A stretch of 64,000 bases of DNA, taken from the NCBI RefSeq assembly GCF_000720725.1, contig NZ_JOCQ01000003.1, positions 114,208 through 178,207 of the forward strand, in the 5' to 3' direction. Below the pieces are notes generated by a model. That model was not told the DNA's origin and made no database searches. It worked only from the letters and a program-made list of their open reading frames with translations. Within the stretch, counting starts at the first letter, position 1. Every line of letters begins with the position of its first letter. The position numbers were made by a program, and so were the translations under genes. Below, piece by piece: positions 16,554 through 25,499 of this stretch. The stretch is from Streptomyces rimosus subsp. rimosus. GTDB lineage: Bacteria; Actinomycetota; Actinomycetes; Streptomycetales; Streptomycetaceae.

Positions 16554-17654
16554 TTGGCCGCCCCCGCCCGTACCGCCGCTCCCCCGGAGCCCGCCCGCGG
16601 GCCGCGCCGTGCCGCCGCTCCGGTGCGTACCGTCCCGCTGGCCGCCGGGCTCGTCCTGGCGCTGCTCGTCTCGCTGCTGTGCGGCGTCGGATTCGGCGCC
16701 TCCGGCGTCGGCTGGGCCGATGTACTGCGCTATCTCGGCGCGGGGCTCAGCGGCGGCACCATCGCCCCGGACGAGGTCTCCGCCTACACCATCGTGTGGG
16801 AGCTGCGCTTCCCGCGCGCCGTGCTGGCCGCCGTGGTCGGCGCCGGGCTCTCCGCCATCGGCGTCGCCGTGCAGGCCCTGGTGCGCAACGCGCTCGCCGA
16901 CCCGTTCGTGCTCGGCATCTCCTCCGGCGCCGCGGTCGGCGCCAACGCCGTCCTGCTCTTCGGCTCGCTCGGCGCGCTCGGCGTCTGGGCACTGTCCACC
17001 GCCGCGTTCGGCTCGGCGCTGCTGGCCATGGTCCTGGTGTACGCGGCGGCCCGCAGCGCGCACGGCCTGACGCCGCTGCGCCTGGTCCTGACCGGCTCCG
17101 CGATGTACTACGGCTTCTCCGCCGTCTCCACGCTGATGATCTTCGCCCACGACCACGGCGAGGCGGCGCGCTCCGCGATGATGTGGCTGCTCGGCAGCCT
17201 CAGCGGTGCGGGCTGGGGCTCGGTGCCGGTCGCCGCGGCGGCGGTGGCCGGGGGGCTGCTGTACCTGATGCTCTCCGCGGGCCGCCTGAACGCGCTCGCC
17301 ATGGGCGACGAGTCGGCCGCCGCGCTCGGCGTGGACCCGGGGCGGCTGCGCCGGGAGCTGTTCGCGGTCACGGCGGCCGTCACCGGCGCGGTGGTCGCGG
17401 TCAGCGGGGCGATCGGGTTCGTCGGGCTGATGGTGCCGCATGTGACGCGGATGCTGGTGGGCGCCGGGCACCGCCGGGTGCTGGTGGTGGCGCCGCTGCT
17501 GGGCGCGGTGCTGCTGGTGTGGGTGGACGTCCTGTCCCGGGTGCTGCTGGCGCCCGTCGAGCTGCCGGTCGGGGTGATCACGGCCGTCATCGGGGTGCCG
17601 TGCTTCGTGCTGCTGATGCGGCGGCGGGGTTACGCGTTCGGGGGCGGGGCGTGA
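16554..17654 (+). CDS. FecCD/BtuC-type ABC permease, probably for cobalamin
   Basis: 366 residues with about nine or ten membrane helices. Typical FecCD motifs are ELRFPRAVLAAVVGAGLSAI, NALADPFVLGISSGAAVGAN and GAIGFVGLMVPHVTRML. The start is uncertain: TTG 16554 has AAGG 10 nt upstream, while in-frame GTG 16623 begins just before the first helix. The riboswitch upstream points to a corrinoid substrate. The ATPase and binding protein genes follow in the same operon. Confidence 0.88.
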   Translation: MAAPARTAAPPEPARGPRRAAAPVRTVPLAAGLVLALLVSLLCGVGFGASGVGWADVLRYLGAGLSGGTIAPDEVSAYTIVWELRFPRAVLAAVVGAGLSAIGVAVQALVRNALADPFVLGISSGAAVGANAVLLFGSLGALGVWALSTAAFGSALLAMVLVYAAARSAHGLTPLRLVLTGSAMYYGFSAVSTLMIFAHDHGEAARSAMMWLLGSLSGAGWGSVPVAAAAVAGGLLYLMLSAGRLNALAMGDESAAALGVDPGRLRRELFAVTAAVTGAVVAVSGAIGFVGLMVPHVTRMLVGAGHRRVLVVAPLLGAVLLVWVDVLSRVLLAPVELPVGVITAVIGVPCFVLLMRRRGYAFGGGA

Positions 17655-17718
17655 TGCGGGGACATGGCAGGCCGTACGCGATACGGGGACACGGCACGTC
17701 ATTCGGAGGCGAGGTCTG

Positions 17719-18513
17719 ATGCGGCTCGATATCGACGCGGTGTCCGTGGACGTGGCCGGGGCCCGGCTCGTGCACGACATCACCCTGCGCGCCGGCAGCG
17801 GCCGGGTCGTCGGGCTGGTCGGGCCCAACGGCAGCGGCAAGTCCACGCTGCTGCGCTGCGCGTACCGCGCGCTGCGCCCGGCCGCCGGAGCGGTACGGCT
17901 CGATGGCGCCGAACTGCACGCCATGGGCGTACGCGAAAGCGCCCGCCAACTGGCCGCGCTGCCGCAGGAGTCGGCGACCGAGTTCGGCTTCACGGCCGCC
18001 GAGGTGGTCGCGATGGGGCGGCTGCCGCACCAGCGCGGATCGGGGCGCCCCAGCGCCGCGGACCTGCGGGTGTGCGAGCGCGCGCTGGAGCGTACCGGCG
18101 CCGCGCACCTGGCCGGGCGCGCCTTCCTGAGCCTGTCCGGCGGCGAGAAGCAGCGCGTCCTGATCGCCCGCGCGCTGGCCCAGGAACCGCGGGTGCTCGT
18201 ACTGGACGAGCCGACCAACCACCTCGACATAGCGCAGCAGTTGGAGCTGCTGACGCTGGTACGGGACAGCGGGCTGACGGTCCTGACCGCGCTGCACGAC
18301 CTCAATCTGGCGGCCGGGCACTGCGACGACCTGTACGTCATCTCGCGCGGCCGGATCGTCGCCTCCGGCGCGCCGCACGACGTACTGGCCCCGGAGCTGC
18401 TGGCCGAGGTGTTCGGGGTGCGCGCGCACCGCGTACCGCACCCGGAGACCGGCGCCGTACAGCTCCTGTTCGACCGCCTGCCCAGCCGCACCGACGCACC
18501 GACCACCTCGTGA
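17719..18513 (+). CDS. ABC transporter ATPase of the cobalamin-type uptake system
   Basis: 264 residues, ATG after GGAGGCGAGGTCTG. Walker A is GPNGSGKST, the signature is LSGGEKQRVLIARAL, Walker B is VLVLDEPTNHLD, and the switch His is in LTALHDLNLA, all typical of FecE/BtuD enzymes. It energises the permease encoded 64 nt upstream. Confidence 0.93.
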   Translation: MRLDIDAVSVDVAGARLVHDITLRAGSGRVVGLVGPNGSGKSTLLRCAYRALRPAAGAVRLDGAELHAMGVRESARQLAALPQESATEFGFTAAEVVAMGRLPHQRGSGRPSAADLRVCERALERTGAAHLAGRAFLSLSGGEKQRVLIARALAQEPRVLVLDEPTNHLDIAQQLELLTLVRDSGLTVLTALHDLNLAAGHCDDLYVISRGRIVASGAPHDVLAPELLAEVFGVRAHRVPHPETGAVQLLFDRLPSRTDAPTTS

Positions 18514-18521
18514 GGCCCCTT

Positions 18522-19568
18522 ATGCGCACCCGCCACCGCTCCGCCGCCCTGCTCACCGCTCTCGCGCTCGCCGCGCTCACCGGCTGCGGCGCGCACGTCG
18601 CCGAGGGCGGGAAGGGCGACTCCGCGAAGGCGTCCGGAGCCGGTTCCGGGCACTACCCGGTCACCGTCGAGAACTGCGGCACGAAAACCACGTACGACAA
18701 GGCCCCGCGCCGGGTGGTCACCAACGACGTCGGGATCGCGGACATCATGTTCGCGCTCGGGCTGGAGGACCACATGGCCGGGTACGTGATGCCGGCGTAC
18801 CGGGGGAAGATCGACGCCGTCGCCTGGAAGGACGCCTACGGCAAGGTGCCCTGGCTGTCCAAGAAGGCGATCACCAAGGAACTGGCCCTGGACGCCAAGG
18901 CCGACCTGGTCTTCGCCGGCTGGAACTACGGCTTCGGTGAGGACAGCGACGTCACCCCCGCCTCCCTGAAGAAGCTCGGCATCGGCAGCTACGTCCTGAC
19001 CGAGTCCTGCCGCAACGGGGCCGACGGCGACAAGGGCACCGCGCGCGGCGTGATGCCGCCGCTGGACGCGCTCTACACCGACCTGAGGACGCTGGGGAAG
19101 ATCTTCGACGTCGAGGACCGGGCGGACGCGCTGATCGCCACGTACCGCAAGCAGGTCGCCGACGCGCAGGCCAAGGCGCCGAAGGACGGCGCGCGGCCGA
19201 CCGTCTTCCTGTACGACGGCGGCCAGGACAAGCCGATGACCTCCGGCCGCTTCGCCGGGCCGCACGACATCATCACCAAGGCCGGCGGCGACCACGTGAT
19301 GAAGGACCTGAAGGACTCCTGGACCACGGTGGGCTGGGAGACGGTGGTCGAACGCGACCCCGACGTGATCGTCATCAACGATTACGGCACGCCGACCGCC
19401 GAACAGAAGAAGTCATTCCTGAAGTCGTACGCGCCGCTGAAGAACGTCTCGGCGGTCAAGAACGACCGCATCTACGTCATGGACTACGCCGACCTGGTGG
19501 AGAGCCCGCGCAATCCCGCGGCCGTCACGGCACTGTCCGGCTACCTGCGGAGCGTAGGCGGGCACTGA
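18522..19568 (+). CDS. Substrate-binding lipoprotein of the cobalamin-type ABC system
   Basis: 348 residues. It has a lipoprotein signal with lipobox ALTGCG, then a FecB/BtuF (class III) binding domain: APRRVVTNDVGIADIMFALG, LDAKADLVFAGWNYGF and VVERDPDVIVINDYG. It lies 8 nt after the ATPase gene. A siderophore ligand cannot be excluded from the protein alone; the riboswitch favours a corrinoid. Confidence 0.9.
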   Translation: MRTRHRSAALLTALALAALTGCGAHVAEGGKGDSAKASGAGSGHYPVTVENCGTKTTYDKAPRRVVTNDVGIADIMFALGLEDHMAGYVMPAYRGKIDAVAWKDAYGKVPWLSKKAITKELALDAKADLVFAGWNYGFGEDSDVTPASLKKLGIGSYVLTESCRNGADGDKGTARGVMPPLDALYTDLRTLGKIFDVEDRADALIATYRKQVADAQAKAPKDGARPTVFLYDGGQDKPMTSGRFAGPHDIITKAGGDHVMKDLKDSWTTVGWETVVERDPDVIVINDYGTPTAEQKKSFLKSYAPLKNVSAVKNDRIYVMDYADLVESPRNPAAVTALSGYLRSVGGH

Positions 19569-19604
19569 GACCCCTCGGTGCCGTGCCCCTCCTACACTGT
19601 GAGC

Positions 19605-20060
19605 GTGGTGAGCAGCGACTGGCAGAGCGACCTCCGCAAGCGCGGGTACCGGCTGACCCCGCAGCGACAGCTCGTGCTGGAGGCGGTGGACAAACTCGAA
19701 CATGCCACCCCGGACGACATCCTCACCGAGGTGCGGCGGACGGCGGGCGGCGTGAACATCTCCACCGTCTACCGGACGCTGGAGCTGCTGGAGGAGCTGA
19801 ACCTGGTCAGCCATGCCCACCTCGGGCACGGCGCGCCCACGTACCACCTCGCCGACCGGCACCACCACATCCACCTGGTGTGCCGGGACTGCACGGAAGT
19901 GATCGAGGCCGATCTGTCGGTGGCCGAACCGTTTACGGCGACGCTGCGGGAAACGTTCGGCTTCGACACGGACCTGAAGCACTTCGCGATCTTCGGGCGC
20001 TGTGCGGAGTGCACCGGCAAACACTCGGCGAAGGTGCCGGACGGCGGGCCGGGCGCCTGA
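19605..20060 (+). CDS. nur: Fur-family metalloregulator, probably Nur (nickel)
   Basis: 151 residues from GTG 19605. The body, from SSDWQSDLRKRGYRLTPQRQ to HFAIFGRCAECTGKHS, closely resembles streptomycete Nur. Visible metal-site elements are HATPDD, the cluster HHHIHLVCRDC and the second Cys pair in GRCAEC. Nur represses nickel uptake and a Fe-superoxide dismutase gene when nickel is available. TACACT at 19593-19598 suggests a leaderless mRNA starting near the GTG. GTG codons at 19599 and 19608 are also in frame. Confidence 0.82.
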   Translation: MVSSDWQSDLRKRGYRLTPQRQLVLEAVDKLEHATPDDILTEVRRTAGGVNISTVYRTLELLEELNLVSHAHLGHGAPTYHLADRHHHIHLVCRDCTEVIEADLSVAEPFTATLRETFGFDTDLKHFAIFGRCAECTGKHSAKVPDGGPGA

Positions 20061-20108
20061 CGCACGGGGGCGCGGCGGCCACCTGCGCACCGGTCGTAGG
20101 CTGGGGGT

Positions 20109-21089
20109 ATGCCGCGCCAACGTGAAGCCAGTCCGCTGCTGTCGCTGCCCGGTGCCGTTCCGGCCGAGGCCCCCGACGAAGGAGTCGCCGCCCACTACGG
20201 CGACCTGTTCCGCGAACAACGCGCCCTCGCGGACGGCCGTGGCTTCGTGGACCTCTCGCACCGCGGCGTGGTCACCGTCAGCGGCCCCGAGCGGCTGAGC
20301 TGGCTGCACCTGCTGCTGACCCAGCACGTCACCGAGCTGCCGCCCGGCCACGCCACCGAAGCACTGATCCTCTCCGCCAACGGCCACATCGAGCACGCGC
20401 TGTACCTCGTCGACGACGGGGAGACGACGTGGCTGCACACCGAGCCGGGCGACGAGGAGCCGCTGCTCGCCTACCTGGAGAGCATGAAGTTCTTCTACCG
20501 GGTCGAGATCGCCGACCGTACGGAGGAGTACGCGGTCGTCCACCTCCCCGCCGGCTCCATCGCCGAGGCTCCGGAGGACGCCGTCGTACGGGAGACCGCG
20601 CACGGCCGGGACCTGTTCCTGCCGCGCGGCGAGCTGGAGTCCTTCGCGGCGGCCAACGGGCCGGCCGCCGGCACCCTGGCCCTGGAGGCGCTGCGCGTGG
20701 AGGCGCACCGGCCGCGGCTGGGCATGGAGACCGACCACCGCACCATCCCGCACGAGCTGGGCTGGATCGGCACCGCCGTGCACCTCCAGAAGGGCTGCTA
20801 CCGCGGCCAGGAGACGGTGGCCCGCGTCCACAACCTGGGGAAGCCGCCGCGCCGCCTGGTCTTCCTGCACCTGGACGGCAGCGAGGTGCACCTGCCGCCG
20901 CACGGCGCGCCCGTACGCCTCGCCGCCGACGGCCCCGAAGGCCGCCAGCTCGGCTTCATCACCACCTCGGCCCGCCACCACGAGCTGGGCCCCATCGCCC
21001 TGGCCCTGGTCAAGCGCAACGTCCCCGTGGACGCGGAGCTGCTGGCGGAGAGCACGGCGGCGGCGCAGGAGGCCGTGGTCGAGCCGTAA
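20109..21089 (+). CDS. ygfZ: YgfZ/CAF17-type folate-binding Fe-S cluster maturation protein
   Basis: 326 residues with a GcvT-like fold. The signature KGCYRGQETVARVHNLG contains the invariant Cys of the YgfZ family. Family members use tetrahydrofolate and assist repair or assembly of certain Fe-S enzymes. The N-terminal domain begins around GDLFREQRALADGRGFVDLS. It lies 48 nt after nur on the same strand. Confidence 0.9.
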   Translation: MPRQREASPLLSLPGAVPAEAPDEGVAAHYGDLFREQRALADGRGFVDLSHRGVVTVSGPERLSWLHLLLTQHVTELPPGHATEALILSANGHIEHALYLVDDGETTWLHTEPGDEEPLLAYLESMKFFYRVEIADRTEEYAVVHLPAGSIAEAPEDAVVRETAHGRDLFLPRGELESFAAANGPAAGTLALEALRVEAHRPRLGMETDHRTIPHELGWIGTAVHLQKGCYRGQETVARVHNLGKPPRRLVFLHLDGSEVHLPPHGAPVRLAADGPEGRQLGFITTSARHHELGPIALALVKRNVPVDAELLAESTAAAQEAVVEP

Positions 21090-21149
21090 GCGGCCGGATG
21101 CGGCGCCCGCCGGACCGGCGGGCGCCCGGGTCCCCGCTCAAGTCCCCGC

Positions 21150-21575
21150 TCAGACCTCCAGCAACACCGTGAACGGCCCGTCGTTCGTCAGGCTCACCTT
21201 CATGTCCGCGCCGAAGCGGCCCGTGGCGACCTCCGCGCCCAGGGCGCGCAGCTGAGTGACGACCTCGTCCACGAGGGGTTCGGCGACCGGACCGGGCGCC
21301 GCCGCGTTCCAGGTGGGCCGACGGCCCTTGCGGGCGTCACCGTAGAGAGTGAACTGGCTGACCACCAGCAGGCCCGCACCCGTGTCCGAGCAGGACTTCT
21401 CGCCGTCCAGGATGCGCACCGACCACAGCTTGCGGGCGAGCTGCGCCGCCTTCGCCGGGGTGTCGTCGTGCGTGACCCCGACCAGCACGCACAGCCCTTC
21501 TCCGACGATCTCCCCGACCGTCTCGCCGTCCACCACGACGCGTGCGCCGTCGACCCTCTGCACCACTGCTCGCAT
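21150..21575 (-). CDS. dtd: D-aminoacyl-tRNA deacylase
   Basis: 141 residues. The start MRAVVQRVDGARVVVDGE, the SQFTLYGD motif and the C-terminal LTNDGPFTVLLE (Gly-Pro motif region) identify DTD, which hydrolyses D-amino acids wrongly attached to tRNA. The ATG is preceded by GGCGG. It is convergent with ygfZ. Confidence 0.95.
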   Translation of the reverse strand: MRAVVQRVDGARVVVDGETVGEIVGEGLCVLVGVTHDDTPAKAAQLARKLWSVRILDGEKSCSDTGAGLLVVSQFTLYGDARKGRRPTWNAAAPGPVAEPLVDEVVTQLRALGAEVATGRFGADMKVSLTNDGPFTVLLEV

Positions 21576-21886
21576 ACCGCCCATGATGCACCGGGCCCCG
21601 CGGGCCGTTGACAGCCGTCCCGGCCCGGGGCCGTTCGGGTGCCATGGCCATGGCTGGCCCTGCGGGGGCCCCGCCCGCAGTGGCACGATGCGTGCACGCG
21701 GTGTGTTTCACGGTCAACCTGCCCGTGCGACCGCACCGGACGAGGGGACGGAAACCACTCATGAGCACTGCCGGTTCCGGGCACACACCCGGTCCCGTAC
21801 CGACCGCCCGTACGGCGCCGGCCTCGGCCCGTACGACCACGACGGCCCAGGCGCACCCCGGGCCCGCCCGCACGGAGGACGGTCCC

Positions 21887-22435
21887 ATGGTCCAGGCAGG
21901 CACGGCGGCGGCACCGCACCGCGCCCCGCTGCAACGCGACCGCTTCCGCCCGGTTCCCCGGCCCGACCTGAACGGGCTGAGCCTGCCCGACCTGCGGGTG
22001 CTGCGGCGCGAGGCGCAGCGGGAGGAGGCCGACCTGAGCTATGTGCGGCGCCTGCTCCAGGGCCGGATCGACATCCTGCGCGCCGAGAGCACCCGCCGCA
22101 CGGCCCCGCACTCGCCGCTGCTGGACCGCCTGCCGGAGATCCTGGCGGACGGGCCGTCGCGGCACCGCTCCTCGGCCCGCCACGTGACGCTCGGCATGCC
22201 GCACAGCGAGGAGTACCGCCAGCTGGCGGAGCAGATGCTCGGCGAGGTGGAACTGTCGGACCTCACCGCCCGTACGGACCAGGAACTGCACGACGCGATG
22301 TGCCGCCTGGTCCGCTATGAGCAGCAGGTCTCGCGGCGCCGCCAGTCCCTCCAGCGGACCGCCGACGATTGCAGTGCGGAGATCGCGCGCAGGTACCGTG
22401 AAGGCGAAGCACAAGTAGACGACCTGCTCTCCTGA
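21887..22435 (+). CDS. rsiG: RsiG-type c-di-GMP-dependent anti-sigma factor (for WhiG)
   Basis: The protein carries two copies of the c-di-GMP signature E-x3-S-x2-R-x3-Q-x3-D: EADLSYVRRLLQGRID, and EQQVSRRRQSLQRTAD near the C-terminus, each matching at every fixed position. Both lie in predicted coiled-coil helices. RsiG with c-di-GMP holds the sporulation sigma factor WhiG. I favour ATG 21887 (182 residues; GGAGG 8 nt upstream). An in-frame ATG at 21761 would add 42 low-complexity residues but has a poorer ribosome site. Confidence 0.85.
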   Translation: MVQAGTAAAPHRAPLQRDRFRPVPRPDLNGLSLPDLRVLRREAQREEADLSYVRRLLQGRIDILRAESTRRTAPHSPLLDRLPEILADGPSRHRSSARHVTLGMPHSEEYRQLAEQMLGEVELSDLTARTDQELHDAMCRLVRYEQQVSRRRQSLQRTADDCSAEIARRYREGEAQVDDLLS

Positions 22436-22492
22436 CCCCGCGGCCACCGGTTCCGGGAGGAGCGCGGGCCACCTCCCGGAAGGCCGCCGCCG

Positions 22493-23473
22493 ATGAGCAC
22501 TGCCCCCGTTACCGACGGGTCCGCCCCGTCCGGTATATCCCCCGTCCTCGCCGAGGTCGTGCGTTCGGGCTTCGTCGAGGGCCGGCACCGCGGATCGCTG
22601 GTGGTCCTGGCCGCGGACGGCAGCGTCGAGACCGCACTCGGAGATGTCACCTCCCCGGTCTTCCCGCGCTCCGCCAACAAGCCGATGCAGGCCGCGGCCA
22701 TCCTGCGGGCAGGCCTGGACCTGTCGGGCGAGCGGCTGGCGCTGGCCGCGGCGAGTCATTCGGGCGAGGGCTTCCACCTCGACCTGGTGCAGAAGATGCT
22801 CAGCGAGCACGGCCTGTCCACGGATCAGCTGCGCACCCCGCCGGACCTGCCGCTGGACCCGGCGGAGGCGGAGACGTACCTGGCGTCCGGGCGGGTGCGC
22901 GAGCCGCTGACGATGAACTGCTCCGGCAAGCACGCCGCGATGCTGGCGGCCTGCGCCGCCAACGGCTGGCCGCTGGACTCCTACCTCCACCCGGAGCACC
23001 CGCTCCAGCAGCTGGCGCTGGAGGCGGTGCGCTCCGCGAGCGGCGAGCGCGTCGAGCACATCGGTACGGACGGCTGCGGCGCCCCGCTGATGGCGATCTC
23101 GCTGACCGGCCTGGCCCGCTCCTTCCGGCACTTCGTGCTGGCCGAGCCGGGCACGCCGGAGCGGCGGGTGGCCGACGCGATGCGCGCGCACCCGGAGTAC
23201 GTGGCCGGCACCCGCCGCCCCGACACCTGGCTGATGCAGGCGGCGCCCGGCGTGCTGTCCAAGATGGGCGCGGAGGCCGTGCAGGCGGTGGCGCTGCCGG
23301 ACGGGCGCGCGCTGGCGTTCAAGGTGGACGACGGGGCGACCCGTACCCTCGGCCCGATACTCGCCCGCGTCCTGCGCGAGATGGGCGTCGAGTCGCCGGT
23401 ACTGGCGCGGATCGGGGAAGCACCGCTGCTGGGCGGCACCGAACGCGTCGGGGAGATCCGCGCGGCGTTCTGA
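22493..23473 (+). CDS. Asparaginase II family protein (thermolabile type)
   Basis: 326 residues of the PF06089-type asparaginase. Recognisable stretches are VVRSGFVEGRHRGSLVVL, FPRSANKPMQAAA, ASHSGEGFHLD, NCSGKHAAMLA and GTDGCGAP. It would convert asparagine to aspartate and ammonia. It is unrelated to the classical type I/II amyloid-like enzymes. It lies 57 nt after rsiG with no obvious functional link. Confidence 0.9.
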   Translation: MSTAPVTDGSAPSGISPVLAEVVRSGFVEGRHRGSLVVLAADGSVETALGDVTSPVFPRSANKPMQAAAILRAGLDLSGERLALAAASHSGEGFHLDLVQKMLSEHGLSTDQLRTPPDLPLDPAEAETYLASGRVREPLTMNCSGKHAAMLAACAANGWPLDSYLHPEHPLQQLALEAVRSASGERVEHIGTDGCGAPLMAISLTGLARSFRHFVLAEPGTPERRVADAMRAHPEYVAGTRRPDTWLMQAAPGVLSKMGAEAVQAVALPDGRALAFKVDDGATRTLGPILARVLREMGVESPVLARIGEAPLLGGTERVGEIRAAF

Positions 23474-23561
23474 GGCGCTGCCGGGTGCCCGTACGGCCGG
23501 GCACCCGCCCTCCCCCGAAATTGCCGCGACGGCGGTACAGGGCCGTGGCTACCGTACGCGC

Positions 23562-24803
23562 ATGGACATCGAGGTGCGTACGGTCGGCGACGACGACCTG
23601 CCCGAGTGGATACGGGCCATGGAGGTGGGCTTCCTGCGGGCGCCCAAGGCCTCCGAGGAGCAGATCGAGTATCGCCGCACCCGCTATGACCCGGCCCGTA
23701 CCCAGGGCGCGTACGACGACGGCCGCTGTGTCGCCACGTTCCGCAGCTTCGCGCAGGAGCTGACCGTCGTCGGCGGGGCGCCGGTGCCCGCCGACGCCGT
23801 CTCGAACGTGACGGTCTCCCCCACCCACCGGCGGCGCGGCCTGCTCAGCCGGATGATGGCCAACGACCTGCGGCTCGCCAAGGAGCGCGGGGACGCCCTC
23901 GCCACACTGATCGCCGCGGAGTTCCCGATCTACGGGCGGTACGGCTTCGGCCCGGCCGCCTGGGCCACCGAGTGGCAGATCGACGTGGCGCGCGCCGGGC
24001 TCGACCCGCGCCACGCGGGCCCGGACTGCGGCGGCCGGATCGACTTCGCCGACGCCACCGAAGTGCTGGAGGCGGGCCCCGCCCTCCACGACCGCTTCCG
24101 GGCCCGGCAGCCCGGCGCGATCGACCTCTCCCACGACTGGTGGCGGGAGCTGACCGGCGCGAACCCGCGCCCGTACAACCCCGCCAAGGACCGCTTCCAC
24201 GCCCTCTACCGCAGCCCGTCCGGCGAGGTCGAGGGCCTGGTCTCGTACCGGGCGGACGACACGTGGGAGCGCAAGCTGCCGCAGAACACGGTCACCGTCG
24301 ACCGCCTGACCGCGCTCACCCCGGCCGCCGAGCGGGCCCTGTGGCGGTTCCTGTGCTCGATCGACTGGGTCATGTACGTCAAGTCCGGCTTCCGCGGTCC
24401 CGACGACCTCCTGCCGTACCACCTCGGCGACCCGCGCGCGGCGAAGATCGAGCAGCACGCCGACTACCTGTGGATCCGGCCGCTGGACATCCCCCGGCTG
24501 CTGGAGGCCCGTACGTACCCGGCCGAGGGCTCCCTCGTCCTGGAGATACGGGACGCGGCGGGGCTGGCCGACGGCCGCTTCCTGCTGGAGGCCGGCCCAT
24601 CGGGCGCCACCTGCACACGCACGACCCGAAGCGCTGAACTGACCCTCGATGTACGCGACTTCGCGGCCCTCTACCTGGGCGACGAGTCCGCGGTACGCCT
24701 CCACGCGCTGGGCCGCATCACCGAAGAGCGCCCGGGCGCCCTGACGACCTCCGACCTCCTGCTGCACACCGCCCGCCGCCCCTGGTGTCCGGAGGTCTTC
24801 TGA
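23562..24803 (+). CDS. Eis-type GNAT acetyltransferase
   Basis: 413 residues, the three-part Eis architecture: an N-terminal GNAT domain with acetyl-CoA loop VSPTHRRRGLLSRMM, a second GNAT-like region, and an SCP2-like C-terminal domain. The last residues are CPEVF; in Eis proteins the C-terminal carboxylate of Phe takes part in catalysis. Mycobacterial Eis acetylates aminoglycosides and peptides; the substrate here is unknown. Confidence 0.88.
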   Translation: MDIEVRTVGDDDLPEWIRAMEVGFLRAPKASEEQIEYRRTRYDPARTQGAYDDGRCVATFRSFAQELTVVGGAPVPADAVSNVTVSPTHRRRGLLSRMMANDLRLAKERGDALATLIAAEFPIYGRYGFGPAAWATEWQIDVARAGLDPRHAGPDCGGRIDFADATEVLEAGPALHDRFRARQPGAIDLSHDWWRELTGANPRPYNPAKDRFHALYRSPSGEVEGLVSYRADDTWERKLPQNTVTVDRLTALTPAAERALWRFLCSIDWVMYVKSGFRGPDDLLPYHLGDPRAAKIEQHADYLWIRPLDIPRLLEARTYPAEGSLVLEIRDAAGLADGRFLLEAGPSGATCTRTTRSAELTLDVRDFAALYLGDESAVRLHALGRITEERPGALTTSDLLLHTARRPWCPEVF

Positions 24804-24921
24804 CCGGCACCGCGCGCCGGGAGCCGGGCGGTGGTGTGCTGCATAAGGTGGCGGAAACAAGTAACGGCCCAGGCGGAAGTTGCAGGACACCGCCCACCAC
24901 CGGAGCAGGAGGACGGCGACC

Positions 24922-25353
24922 ATGAGTGACGCGAACACGGAGCCACAGGGTCCCGACACGACCGAGCACGCCCACGACCCCGAGGTGCTGCAGCTCGCGG
25001 CCAAGGTCTTCGACCTGGCCCGGCACGGCGACACCAGCACCCTCGCCGCCTATGTGGACGCCGGGGTCCCGGCCACGCTCACCAACGACAAGGGCGACTC
25101 CCTGGTAATGCTCGCCGCCTACCACGGCCACGCCGACACCGTGGCGGCCCTCCTGGAGCGCGGCGCCGACCCCGACCGCACCAACGACCGCGGCCAGACC
25201 CCGCTGGCCGGCGCCGTCTTCAAGGGCGAGGACGCGGTCGTACGGCTGCTGGTGGCACACGGCGCGGATCCGGCCGCGGGGGCGCCGTCGGCGGTGGATA
25301 CGGCGCGGATGTTCCAGAAGGGGGAGTTGCTGGGGTTGTTCGGGGTGGAGTGA
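24922..25353 (+). CDS. Ankyrin-repeat protein
   Basis: 143 residues from ATG 24922, with GGAGGACGGC just upstream. About three ankyrin repeats are visible: GDSLVMLAAYHGHADTVAAL, GADPDRTNDRGQTPLAGAVF and EDAVVRLLVAHGADPA. Such proteins mediate protein contacts; no partner is indicated by the neighbours. Confidence 0.87.
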   Translation: MSDANTEPQGPDTTEHAHDPEVLQLAAKVFDLARHGDTSTLAAYVDAGVPATLTNDKGDSLVMLAAYHGHADTVAALLERGADPDRTNDRGQTPLAGAVFKGEDAVVRLLVAHGADPAAGAPSAVDTARMFQKGELLGLFGVE

Positions 25354-25359
25354 GGTCGG

Positions 25360-25404
25360 GTGCACTGAGTTCAGGTGCACTGAGGTCAGGCGCACTGAGG
25401 CGGC
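25360..25404. repeat. Three 15-bp tandem units (GTGCACTGAGKTCAG)
   Basis: Units start at 25360, 25375 and 25390 with few changes, just after the ankyrin gene. They may be a recent slippage duplication; no hairpin function is apparent. Confidence 0.6.
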
Positions 25405-25444
25405 GGGCGGCAGCGTCCCGCCGCGCTCACCTGAAAAGTAGGAA

Positions 25445-25460
25445 GTTAGGCTAGCCTAAC
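25445..25460 (+). promoter_or_regulatory. Perfect 16-bp palindrome upstream of the GntR gene (operator)
   Basis: GTTAGGCTAGCCTAAC is a perfect dyad 40 bp before the GTG of the GntR-family gene, in an unusually AT-rich patch. It probably overlaps the core promoter and is the natural candidate for autoregulation. It also shares the GTTAGGCTA core of DtxR-type iron boxes but lacks their full 19-bp form. Confidence 0.55.
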
Positions 25461-25499
25461 CAAGGGATGATGATTCCTTCTTTTCGGAGGTGAGCGCAG

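Noticed and set aside
16509..19295. A 928-codon minus-strand frame across the cobalamin-type ABC operon
   Set aside because: Spans three real genes and the riboswitch on the opposite strand; no signal of its own.
25445..25460. Iron box (DmdR/IdeR site)
   Set aside because: Shares the GTTAGGCTA core but does not fit the 19-bp consensus with its full arms, and no iron gene follows; the GntR operator reading is simpler.
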